In this document: positions 1 to 10,800 of the stretch, piece by piece
How the letters are laid out: every line of letters begins with the position of its first letter
Position numbering within the stretch: position 1 is the first letter of the stretch
Assembly (NCBI GenBank): GCA_029204225.1
Contig: MU832650.1
Span: 1-64,000, forward strand
DNA: 64,000 nucleotides
From: Diphasiastrum complanatum
Lineage: Eukaryota > Streptophyta > Lycopodiopsida > Lycopodiales > Lycopodiaceae
Direction of reading: 5' to 3'
Notes under the pieces: model-generated
Database searches by the model: none
Seen by the model: only the letters and a program-made list of their open reading frames with translations
Told to the model about the DNA's origin: nothing
Translations under genes and position numbers: made by a program

Positions 1-722
1 GTCTTGGGCAATTGCGCATTTTCTCTCATCAGCTTGCTATTGAGGCCGGTCGTGCATGGGATATCCCTTGGGAGTATCGTCTATGTCGCTTGTGCTCGTT
101 GCAGGAGGTGGAAGAGGAGCCCATTTCCTCCTCAGATGTCCGTTGTAGTATGAGAAGTGGGGGAGGTATTATTGTCCCTTTCGCGATGGCCCTCATACAC
201 TTCACAGTTTGGTCTCCTATCCTGATGCTGTTGCTTGGGACTTCTTGTTCGTGAGATCCTTACTCTCTCCGTCAATCTCATCTGCCTATACCAGATTACC
301 TAGGGTTAGACTCCCAACAAGTTCTTCTCACTGGCTTCTTTCGGACTCGAGCACATGCTGATGACTCCGATGATGAATACCTATCGTTGTGCCACCGCGG
401 AAAAAGCCCAGATGTAGTCGGCACTCGCCTCCATCGGGGCCCAATGTATGCTCCACTCACAACGAAACACTTCACACTTACTTTCGCTGATATGTACTTA
501 TTCTCCGCCCGGCCCGGGTTGTGGGCATTGGTACTTTTCTGTAGTCCTTCTGTTATACGTGGCCTGAGTTGTGGGTTTATTTCACTTCTGCTTGTTCTAC
601 TTTCATTCGTAGCTAGTTTATAGTCATTTTACGACCACGTCCTCCTATACATATTGTTTTTTAGATCTTATGCACCCACGGTGCCCAAAAGATGTTAATA
701 AAGCTTTCTTTCTTTCTTTCTA
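1..722 (+). mobile_element. 3' end of a LINE-like non-LTR retrotransposon (degenerate)
   Basis: Reading the plus strand with one frameshift near position 117 gives a C-terminal zinc-binding motif of the C-x2-C-x9-H-x4-C kind (LCRLC, then HFLLRCP) followed by YYCPFRDGPHTL. This is typical of the tail of plant LINE ORF2 after the reverse transcriptase. The same block recurs at 20730-21130 with matching downstream segments (TRA...DDDxD, then a CCCGGGTTGTGGGC stretch in DNA), so this is a dispersed family rather than a host gene. The unit ends near AATAAAGCTTTC followed by TTTC repeats, a plausible LINE 3' tail. In-frame stops show it is dead. The 5' part lies outside the window. Family assignment rests on motif reading only. 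Confidence 0.55.
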
Positions 723-1671
723 GCAATACATTTCTTCTAAATTTTGGTGTTGTGAGGTGTTCATGCTATTCTCTTTGTATTTCATGTTTTCCATAGCAAT
801 GGTCTCAAGCTTTCTTGGTTGATCTAGTATTGCAGTTAAGATACTTTGGAACCCATAGACCATTTGCACACAATCTCACATGGACACATAGGGTCCTCCG
901 ATTCATTCATTCGAACTGCGATTCTGATTGGAACTGGTTCATTCAATTTAAATTGGAGTCAGGGTTTAGGCCTATTCGTAAAACCATCAATACTTAGATC
1001 ATCCTGAACCTCATTCAATCTCATTCTAAATGTCTGAAATTGGTTGTAAGAATGGGACTTCAAACTAGAGAGTCTCTGATATTTCTATAGTCATTTTTCT
1101 TCAGCTAATAAAAAATCAGATTCTTACGAAGGTCTAAATTTTATTCTCTAGTTCTTTTTAGTAGGGCTCAATTCTGACCGTTTATAAAGCCAATACTTTT
1201 GATTATGAAAAGGTAGGAAGTTTGACATGTGCGTGCTCACACAGACACACGCGTATGATGCAAACAATATGGTATTTACTCATTATGTCTTACATTGATA
1301 AAAGCTTCTCCTTGAAGGCTTTTAGTCATAGATATCATCATTGATGTTACTTATATATGCTCTTTTGTATAAGTTGATATTGCGGCATTTGACACCATTC
1401 TTACTTGTTAATTTTGCTGATAGATCACTAATTCCAGCTGATGTTAATACAGATGCTATTCAATCTCTTGTCTATTTTGGACATAACCATGCATCTGGAA
1501 TGCGAAATGCTTTTTAGCCGATTACGCACAGGTGTGGTTTTTTTCCTGTGCTCGTTTTGGGGGAGAGAGAGAGCTGGAGAGAGGGCTTTCAAGGCACGGT
1601 TTTCGTCGAGTATCTATATGACAGTACCGATGCGGTGGGCACGGTGGAGAGGCGAGGCAAGCAAGTGTGGA
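723..1671. other. Unassigned intergenic stretch
   Basis: No gene is supported here. A short open stretch at about 1424-1510 follows a possible splice acceptor and reads DVNTDAIQSLVYFGHNHASG, which looks protein-like but which I do not recognise; it may be an orphan exon. A GA-rich tract lies at 1560-1585. The stretch ends where the gypsy LTR begins. Confidence 0.3.
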
Positions 1672-2049
1672 GTTATGAACGTAGCCACGGCTGATCTAGA
1701 TTTAGTCTATGAAAGCATCACATAAGCAAGACTTAACCCTAGAAAGCAGGAGAGAGAAAGCTTAAAGAGACTAAAGAAGGAGATCATATAATAAGCCAAG
1801 TAACAAATGAGATAGAATCCCTACTTATAGCCAAGAGGAAGCCCTAAAAGGAAGCTTCCAGTGGCTAGAGCCAAACTGAGAGGGAAAATAGTGCGCCCTC
1901 CAATAAGGCCCCCACTCTCAGTAATATGACCAAATAACCAATATAGTGAATCATAGGGCCCAAGGCCAATAATATGGTCTAAATGTCAATAATAGGGCCC
2001 AAGGCCAACCATATAGTCTAAATGTCAAATAATGAATAAAAAAGGGCCC
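1672..2049 (-). repeat. 3' LTR of the gypsy element (main part)
   Basis: This is a direct repeat of 13955-14334 with about 9 mismatches. Its outer end, in minus orientation, is ...GTTCATAAC. It breaks off at GGGCCCA (about 2049), where the 5' LTR copy instead continues AAAGCCTGCC. The missing 72 bp sit inverted at 3231-3302. Confidence 0.88.
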
Positions 2050-3230
2050 ACTTCATCATTGGCCTTCCCCGCACCCGTCGTGGTCACGATTCATGTATGG
2101 TGGTAGTTGACAGGTTCTCGAAATAGGCAAATTTCATACCCGTTCGTAGTACTATCACAGCAAGCAGTGGTGCACGCTTGTTCCTTTCAGAGATATTTCA
2201 CCTACATGGGTTTCCTTGTACTATCCTTTCTGATCGGATAGTAAGTTTACATCATTGTTCTGGACAGAGCTTATGCATATATTGGATGTACAGCTTTTAT
2301 GGGGTCTGCTTATCATTCTACTTCTAATGGGTAGTCTGAGGTCCTTAACAGGATCCTTGAGGATTATTTGCGCCATTTTGTTACTCCTTCAGGGAAGGAT
2401 TGAGATCAGCACTTATGTTTGGCAGAGTATAGCTATAATAGCTCTGTTAGTACCTAGCACCGGCGTTGCACCATTTTTATTATCTCATGGTTATGCACCT
2501 CTTTTACCTGGTATTCATCTTCCTCCCGAGGATACATTTGTGACACTGTCTTCATTTCTATCAGGTGCTCGCGAGCTTATTCTCCAGGCTAGTTCCCATT
2601 TGCAGCAGGTCCAATAGCGTTATCAAGCTTCAATTGATTGTCATTGACGTCATGTTGAGTTTCATGTTGGTGATATGGTATATCTACGCCTACGGTTTGC
2701 ACGTCATCATTTTATTCAGGGCCATGCTTCTACTGAGAAGCTTGCACCCACGTTATTATGGGCCTTATTGTATATTGGAGGTTCTTAGTCCAGTTACATA
2801 TCGTCTTCAGCTTCCTGCTTCCACACGTGCCTGTGATATATTCCATGTCAGTTTATTACGTGCTGCTATTGAGGATGATGCTCCTCGTGATGCTGAGTTT
2901 CCTACTGCACCGGATCTCTTTCCTTTATTACCTGCTGCTATCCTTCAGGTGCGTTTGCATCATAGTCGACGCCGCCGGCAGATTCAGTTCCTAGTCCAGT
3001 GGGATGGTCGTCCTGTTGAGGAGGCCACATGGGAGCCTATTGATGTCTTTTATCATACACTGTCACTTGCGGATCAGGCTCGTGCTCTTGCCGCACTTGT
3101 TGATTCCTCTACATCAGTTGTTGCTCCAGTTGTTACTACACCACATGTTGTTCCAGTTGATCCTCCAGGGCTTGCTGTTACTTGATCCAGTCCTTTATGA
3201 CAGTTGGGTCTTATTTTTGTGTCGGAGAGA
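2050..3230 (+). pseudogene. Inverted gypsy integrase core and chromodomain
   Basis: On the plus strand, reading across frames, 2051-2210 gives an integrase core start (IIGLPRTRRGHDS, then VVVDRFSK and a stop). Reading then continues through a degraded core to the integrase C-terminal region around 2560-2860 (GPYCILEV, YRLQLP, IFHVSLL). A chromodomain follows at about 2930-3080, with the hallmarks FLVQWDGRP and EEATWEP; chromodomains steer integration towards particular chromatin. The reading frame ends at 3185. At 3221-3231 a purine-rich tract (GTCGGAGAGAG) abuts the LTR start GTTATGG and is the likely polypurine tract. Several stops and frameshifts are present. The orientation is opposite to the rest of the element's pol. 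Confidence 0.85.
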
Positions 3231-3302
3231 GTTATGGACTCGGCTCATTACATTTGCCATGTCCATTTACATTTACTTTACTTTATGCATAGGCAGGCTT
3301 TG
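3231..3302 (+). repeat. First 72 bp of the gypsy 3' LTR, inverted
   Basis: It matches the reverse complement of 14332-14403 with about 2 mismatches, from GTTATGGAC to GGCTTTGGGC. Together with 1672-2049 it restores a full-length LTR, which fixes both ends of the inversion. Confidence 0.85.
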
Positions 3303-5055
3303 GGCGAAGCAAACCAGTGGACTTAGCACAGGAGTACGCCCAGGTACGAATAAGTACAACAAGCTCTTTCCTAAGGGATGGCCAATAGAAATGATCCTTA
3401 AGACGAGCATAAGACTTCTGAAAACCAAAATGACCCCCAACTGAGGACGAATGAGCATTCGACAACAACTGAGAATGGATACCCAAAGAACTAGGAATAC
3501 AAAGAGAACCATAATGATAAAGACGGTGGTCAACAATGGAATAAGCCTGATGAGGTGAAGACGACATAGGTGGAGCAAAACTATAAACATCACGAAAATC
3601 AGAACATGTAAGATAAGCAGATGGAAGATCATCAAACCAGGAAGGGATCGTGGCAACAAGGGTATTCAATAAAGCAGGAAGTCTAGACAATGCGTCAGCA
3701 GCAGTGTTAGCACGACCAGGATGATACAAAATAGAAAAATCAAAAGATTGTAAAAATTGCAACCAACGAAATTGACGATCGCTAAGATCACGCTGGGAGA
3801 AGAGATAACGTAAGGACTGATGATCAGTAACGATATCAAAAGGAACACGGTACAGGTAATGGCGCCACTTCTTAAGAGCATAGATAATGGCAAGAAGCTC
3901 TTTCTCATGGACAGAATAACGTTGCTCATAAGAGCGTAAATGACGCGACTCATAAGCAATAATACACTGAGACTGACGAAGCAAGGCACCCAAACCAACA
4001 TTACTAGCATCGGTCTCAACAATAAATTTCTGATCAAACTGTGGTAAACACAGGACAGAGGCCTCCACAATAGCACGACGAAGAGTGTCAAAGGCAAACT
4101 GACAATCAGAAGTCCAAACAAAAGCACTAGACTTCTTCAAAAGGGCATGAAGAGGGGCAGCCACAGTGGCAAAGTGAGGAACAGGACGATGAAGGTGAGT
4201 AGCGAGACCAAGAAACATACGAACATGGTGGACATCTGTGGGAACAGGCCAATCATCGATTGCCCGAACCTTATGAGGGTCCAAACGAATACGACCATCA
4301 CAAATGAGAAATCGTAAAAACTCAATCTCAACAACAGCAAAGAAACACTTAGAAAATTTAGCAAACAACTGGTGATGAACAAGCAATTGAAAAATAGATG
4401 AAAGATGTAACACATGCTCATCAAGAGTGTTACTAAAAACAAGAATATCATCAAAATAAACTAAAACACAATGACCAAGGAGAGGATGCATGATGTTATT
4501 CATCACATTCTGGAACGTAGGTGGACCATTAGTAACACCTAAAGGAAGAACACAAAACTCATACAAACCAAGATGGGTACGAAACGCAGTCTTGTCTTCG
4601 TCCGAAAGATGCATCCTAATCTGGTGATAGCCGGAACGTAAGTCTATCTTAGAAAAAAGATGAGAGGTGCCTAACTGGTCAAAGAGATCATCCATGTGAG
4701 GAATAGGATACTGGTTACGGATGGTCAACTTATTGAGGGCACGATAATCAATGCAGAGACATTTGGAACCATCTTTCTTACTGACAAGGAGAACAGGGGC
4801 ACCAAAAGGACTGTGACTAGGAACAATAAGGCCTTGATCTAGTAAAGCAGTAATCTGAAGCTCAACCTCATCACGCTCAAACTTAGACATACGGTAAGGA
4901 GGCCGGGAGGGAGGAGCAGAACCAGGACGCAAATCAATATAGTGGTTCACATCACGTAATGGTGGTAGCGTCGTAGGTTCTGAAAAGACAAATGCATACT
5001 GATGTAATAAGTCAGAGATCACCTGAGGAACAACTGCTGGAGGAGAGGTAGTCAC
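3283..5055 (-). pseudogene. Gypsy reverse transcriptase, RNase H and integrase zinc finger
   Basis: This is an open frame of 590 codons. The reverse transcriptase spans roughly residues 50-230 with the catalytic YFDD at 201-204; a Ty3-type RNase H follows (TDASNVGLG near 345, and TDHQSL); then comes an integrase HHCC region (GGHFGFQK...FYWPSL, about 545-580). The expected first cysteine of the CxxC pair appears replaced in TWAYSCAK, weakening the zinc site. The frame runs into LTR sequence after the inversion breakpoint, so the integrase is cut off. Upstream, the same frame continues through the protease with only one amber stop (5146-5148) between them. It would make cDNA of the element if expressed with its missing parts. 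Confidence 0.9.
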
Positions 5056-5145
5056 TGGAGAATCTGCTGCAACACGCTGAACACATAATAAAGCTGCACA
5101 ATGAGCCTTAGGTAGGTTGCGAATAAACTGCTTCCCGCTGATCAG

Positions 5146-5721
5146 CTAGAAATCTGCCTGAGAATGAATACCAGCAAGTGAGTGGGTCACTGCATCATGA
5201 ACAAATGTCAATGTCTGCTGAGCCAGGTCCAAAGTAACCGCTCCCAATGAAGCAAACCAATCAGCACCAAGGATAAGGTCATATCGCTCCAGAGGAATGA
5301 TATAAAGATCTGCCTGTCCAGAAAAATCACCAATGCGGTAGGATAATCCCTGAAACATCTGAGAACTAGGAAATGAGTGAGAACTGACAACCTCGACTGT
5401 GAGAGGCTGTGGAGCAGGAATAGGTGAAGCACGTATCCGGCTGAGAACATAACTGCTGATAAAGGAATGAGTGCTACTGGTATCAACTAAAGCAATATAC
5501 TCACAACCAGTAATGCGCACACGTAGCCGAATGGAGCGAGGACCGGGGCACCCTGTCCAGGTAACATAAGCAAGCTGAGCATGGCAAGTAGCAGGAAGTA
5601 AATCAGTAGAAGGCTCAGGAGATAGATCAGGCTCATCAGATATATGAATGTAGATATTGGACTCATCTGGGGTAGTGCCCTCATGGTAGAAAACAGCAGT
5701 AGAAGTAGGCAGGGGCGGCAA
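5146..5721 (-). pseudogene. Gypsy aspartic protease region
   Basis: A frame of 191 codons with a retropepsin-like pattern: ALVDTSSTHSFIS followed by a hydrophobic stretch and LILGADWF. Family members normally carry D-S/T-G at the active site; here it reads D-T-S, so the conserved glycine is lost and activity is doubtful. The frame ends in an amber stop, and reading through it leads in frame into the reverse transcriptase 30 codons later. A CCHC zinc knuckle (CVRCKSPDHIARDC) sits just upstream in another frame at about 5726-5767, marking the gag end. Confidence 0.8.
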
Positions 5722-5725
5722 TCAC

Positions 5726-6798
5726 GGGCAATGTGGTCAGGACTCTTACAACGAACGCAAAGACACTTCTGCTGAATGTCAGCGAACTCTGTAGACGTGT
5801 AACGTCGGACAAAAGCAGGACGAGGAGGCAGAGGGCGAGGAGCAAGAGAAGTAAGAGAAGAGGTCGGGATGACAGTGGATGGGGCAGATGGGGCCGGAGA
5901 TGGTAGAGGGAGATGGACGGGGTCGGGAAAAGCGAAAGGGAGCAGGATCAGAGTACTTATGTTGTAAAGTACTAGCAAGGGACATGGCCTCAACAAGTGT
6001 GGGTGGACGGAAAGAAGAGACATCGTATCGTAGAGCACCACGAAGTCCAACAATGTAGCGAGAAATAAGCTCGGTGGGCTGAAGATCTGTAAAGAGGTAG
6101 GAAAGGTCCATAAACTGATCTGTATAGGAAGAAAGATCACCAGTCTGAGTAAGACTACGGAATATATCACGTTGGCGGCTCAGCCACTGAGGGTCAATCA
6201 TAGCATGACGAAGATCACGACGAAAGGTAGGCCATAACTGGAGACCGTCCCAATCAGGGTCAAGTCGGTAGACCCGCCACCAAGTGATAGCACGTCCATC
6301 TAAATGTAACTGGATCTTCTGAGGATCAGTCTTAGGGTAAATCTGAAAATAAGTATCAAGCTTTGCAAGCCGATTCTCTAACAAGTTCCCGTCAGAGGAA
6401 CCAGAATAGGTGGCAAGCTGTACCCGATCACGAAAATATCGAGCAAAATGTGGCTCAGGAGCTAGATGTCGTGGAAAATGTGACTCAGGAGCTGTAGGAC
6501 GTGGAAAACCGGGTGGTGGGTTAGATGGAAAATGAGGCCCACCGCCAAAGGAAGTAGACGAGGATGGAAGTCCAAACGGAGACCCAAATGATGAATGAAC
6601 AAGGGCTTTGTCAGGTCCATGTGGCTGTAAGGAATCAATCTGTGACTGCATAGTGGCAAAGCCGGTCTGTAGAGTGGTAAAACCGGTCATCATTTGGTCG
6701 AAACGACTACTGAGGAGAGTAAGAGAGTCACGCATATAAGCAAACTGTTCATCTAAAGGTCCGGAATGACTCGCAGGTGTAGTGGGTGAGCTAGCCAT
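5726..6798 (-). pseudogene. Gypsy gag (capsid plus zinc knuckle), frameshifted
   Basis: The start codon at 6798 opens a frame of 339 codons. It has a Q/T-rich N-terminal helix region (residues 15-60), a proline/phenylalanine-rich linker, and a retrotransposon gag capsid domain (about 125-290; WWRVYRLDPDW, LSSYTDQFMDLSYLF, RYIVGLRG). Near 5880 the frame slips: the C-terminal part that should reach the CCHC knuckle is continued in a neighbouring frame. Gag packages the element RNA into virus-like particles in the cytoplasm. The two frame breaks before the protease argue that this copy is dead. Confidence 0.82.
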
Positions 6799-7157
6799 GA
6801 GGAAGAAAAAGTAAGCGAGAAAAGAAATGTGCTAAACAATTGGACGGACTGAAGGAGAGGACATAAGTCATCACAACAGGCACGCCAATGAAAAGACACA
6901 ATAGAACTCGCGATGTAAGATGAACGAAAAGGACAACTAAGTAAGAAATACTTCATAACCGCAACCGGAAGTGAGCTGAAAAATAGCAGCGATATGTCGA
7001 GGTACCGGGCAGCCTCCAAAAAAGATGCTAAGGACCCGACAACGTGGAGTAAACGGTGGGTAAAAGTATGGGAAACAATAATGGACTATGGGGCTGGAAA
7101 GGGAGCAGCCAAGGAAAGGAAGTGATAACAAAAAGGAGGTATGGGCAGCGAGGAAAC
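6799..7157 (-). other. Gypsy leader, proximal part
   Basis: Untranslated leader between the gypsy gag start and the nested copia insertion; the distal part is 13289-13941. No coding sequence is supported. The last five bases (GAAAC, 7153-7157) are the left target-site duplication of the copia insertion. Confidence 0.7.
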
Positions 7158-7839
7158 TGTAAAAATTATAGCAAATAAGGATCCTAAAACACTTGAAATG
7201 ATGAGGGAAACAATAGATTATGATTTCATAAGATTAGCACAAGTTGAACCATCAAAATCCATCAAAAATCTATGCTTGAACCTCACTAAATGGCCCAAAT
7301 CCTTGAAGAAGGCTTCACACGTGTGAAAGTACGGCCTCTCACAGTCTGAGTACTGTACACCAGACCTACATTCAATCCTATAATCATTAGTAATCACAAG
7401 TACTCAAACAATTATGAACATAGAGAGCAATTGCACCATTATGAGAGAAAAAACATGAAATTGCTTGATTGATTTTGGTGAGATATCATCACCTATATAT
7501 ACATGATCCATCACGGTTTTGGGCAGGTATGAGTAGCCCTAAACCTATCCCTAATGCTAATTTTGGTGGATCTTTCATCCCTACCAAGTTAGGGTTGGAA
7601 TCTTGGAGATCCCTCAACAATGCAAAAATTACCAAAAATAGCTCCTATTTTTTCTCCCTTGTATCTAAGCATAATTTGGACTCATTCCAAAGGTTCTAAC
7701 ACTTAGGTCTACTTGAGAACATCCTTATGAATGGAATCCTATGCTATTTGGCACGTGTGACAAGCCACATCATGACCATCTAACTATTTACAAGTCATAT
7801 GACCAAAACTAGTCAAGCTAGAATTGTGAATTTTTAACA
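7158..7839 (-). repeat. 3' LTR of the nested copia element
   Basis: 682 bp, TG...CA ends in sense orientation. It matches 12607-13288 except T/C at about 7168 and T/C near 7348. In the element it carries the RNA 3' end and polyadenylation signals. Confidence 0.96.
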
Positions 7840-7853
7840 CTCCTCCTCACTAT

Positions 7854-10800
7854 CTAGCTTGGTTCAATCATTGCTTTACTAATCACTCCAAGTGATGATC
7901 TGAACTTCATAAAAGGTGTCTTTTGAAGTGGTTTAGTAAGTAGATCAGCTACACATTCATTGCTTGGAACATGCTCCAAAGCAATCTCCTTGGCTTGCAC
8001 CATTTCTCTCACAAAGTGATGGCATATCTCAATGTGCTTAGATCTCGCATGGAAGATTGGGTTAGATGCAAGGTGTTGGGCTGATATATTGTCATTGTAG
8101 ATGATTGGTGCCTCCTCTGAATCCATGATCTTTAGTTCCACCAATAATCTCTTGATCCAAAGTACCTCCTTTGTAGTGGTTGTCAAAGCTTTGTACTCGG
8201 CCTCGGTTGAAGATAGAGATATAGTTTCTTGCTTTTTTGAAAGCCATGAAACCACACCTTCTCCTATGAAAGTTGAATAGGCACTTGTTGATTTCCTATC
8301 CCTCTTGTCCCCTGCAAAATCTGAATCACTAAATGCATGAAGGTTAATCACATCTCCTCTATATAGAATCCCAAAATCCAATGTACCCGAGATATATCTT
8401 AGAATCCTCTTAGCCTTTTTCCAATGGATATTCAATGGCTTTTGCATGGATTGGCTCAACCTACATACACTAAAGCTAAGATCTGGTCTAGTTATAGTGA
8501 TCCACATTAAGGAACCTATAAGTTGCCTAAACAAAGTGATGTCCATGAAGGATCTTTCATCATCTTCATTTGGCACTTTTACATCTTGCTCCATTGGTGT
8601 GTCAACACTTTTGCATACTTCCATCTTAAACTTCTTCAAAAGACTTTGAGCATAGTTTACTTGACTTATAAAGATAAAATCAGACCCTCTAAGTACTTCT
8701 ATGCCTAAGATGAAGTGAAGACATCCTAGATCTACCATCTTGAACTCTAAGGATAGATCTATCTTGATTTTTTCAATACCATCAACACTATTTCCACTAA
8801 TGATGATGTCATCTACATAAATGAGTAAAAGTACAATACCAACATCATCAAACTTAATGTAAAGAGTAGGATCATATTCACTTTGAACAAAAGAAAGTGA
8901 AATAAGATAGCAATGTAGTCTTGAATTCCAAGATCTCGAGGCTTGCTTCAAGCCAAAGATGCTTCTTTGGAGATGGCATACTTTGTTCTCCATTCCATGC
9001 TTGATGAACCCTTGTGGCTGCTCCATATAGATATCCTCTTCCAAAAAACCATTCAAGAAAGCATTAGAGACATCCATTTGACATAGAATCCATCCAAAAT
9101 GTGATGCAAGTGCAATGATTAGCCTTATTGTGACCATCTTGGCCACACGTGCAAAAGTTTCCTCATAGTCTATCCCTCTCTCTTGAGCATAACCTTTTGC
9201 AACTAATCTTGCTTTATGTTTGTTAACACTCCCATTTGCATTCAACTTAAGCTTGAAGACCCATTTGCATCCTATTACATTCCTTTGAGGTCTCTCAACA
9301 AGCAACCAAGTTTCATTCTCAATCAAGGCATCATACTCATCCAACATAGCTTTATACCGTTCTTTGGAGTTCAATGCATCTTCAACATTAGAGGGTTCTT
9401 CAAAACTAGATAAAGCATAATAAGTGGATGAGATACCCTCAACTTGCTGTCCTTTGCCTTGATATGTGAGCCTTGATGGCTCCACTTTTGCCCTTGAAGA
9501 TCTCCTTGGTGTGATAGGTGGGTTTGGTGCTTGCTCCTCCATGAGCTCCTCCTCAAAACCAAGATCTTGCTCCTCGGCCATCTTCTTCTTGATTGTTGGA
9601 GCACTTGAGACTTCTTCAAGCATATGCATATGATGTTCATCAAAGATGACATCCCTTGAAACAACAAATTTGTTTAAGGATGGGAGATAGACTTTGTAGC
9701 CCTTTCTTGAGCTTGCATATCCAAGCATGATCCCTCTTGTGGAAGATGGATCCTCCTTGGTTCTTGTTTCCAATGGCACATGCACATAACATATACACCC
9801 AAAAACTTTCAAGTGATTAAGATTGGGTTTCTTTCCATACAACATCTCATAAGGAGTTTTGTCTTCAATTGCTTTGCAAGACACCCTATTCATCAAGTAG
9901 TTTGCACATACAAGAGACTCACCCCAAAAGGATTTGGGCAAACAAGCATCTAATCTTAAAGCCTTAGAACATTCACATAATGTTCTATTCCTTCTTTCAG
10001 CAACTCCATTTTGTTGAGGAGTGTAAGGACAAGAAGTCTCTTTCTTGATCCCTTCCTCCTCACAAAAGGCCTTGAACTCATTGGAGATGAATTCTCCACC
10101 ATTGTCACTTCTAAGAATCTTGATGCTATGATTATGATGCTTTTCCACAAACAACTTGAACTTTACAAAAGTATCAAATACTTGAGACTTGAAGGAAAGT
10201 AAGAACACCCAACAATATCTTGAGTAGTCATCAATGAAGGTTAAAAACATGGATGAACCTCCATTAGATTTGGTGCTAGCAATGTGCACATCCGAGTGTA
10301 TGAGTTCAAGAGGATGAGATGACTTTGTGATGGAGTTAGGAAACACCTTCTTATGTGCCTTGGATAAGGCACAAGCTTCACAAACCTTGTCTTCCTTCCC
10401 AATAGACCTTGGTAGGCCTAAAGCATACTCCTCCTTGATCATAGCCTCCATGGAACCCGAGTTGACATGTCCAAGTCTTTTGTGCCATAAAGTAAAGGTA
10501 GATATCTTGCTCTTCTCGGCCAACATGACAACATTAGTATCCACAAATGCATCCAGCTTATAAAGTTTGCCAAGTCTAGTGCCCTTAGCCACTATCTTAC
10601 CCTTCTTCTTGATGAAACATTCATTTGAAGCAAAGTCAACATTGAAACCATTGTCTACCATTTGGCCAACACTTAGTAGATTCTTTGTTATTGTAGGAAT
10701 GTACAAAACACCTTCTATGTTGATCTTTTTGGAAGATCCTAAGCAAAGGGGAATGCTACCAACTCCTTCAATCTTACAAGCTTCATCATTTGCTGTATAG

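Noticed and set aside
3273-4454. Hydrophobic minus-strand frames inside the gypsy pol region
   Set aside because: They overlap the reverse transcriptase in another frame; their hydrophobicity is a frame-shift effect.
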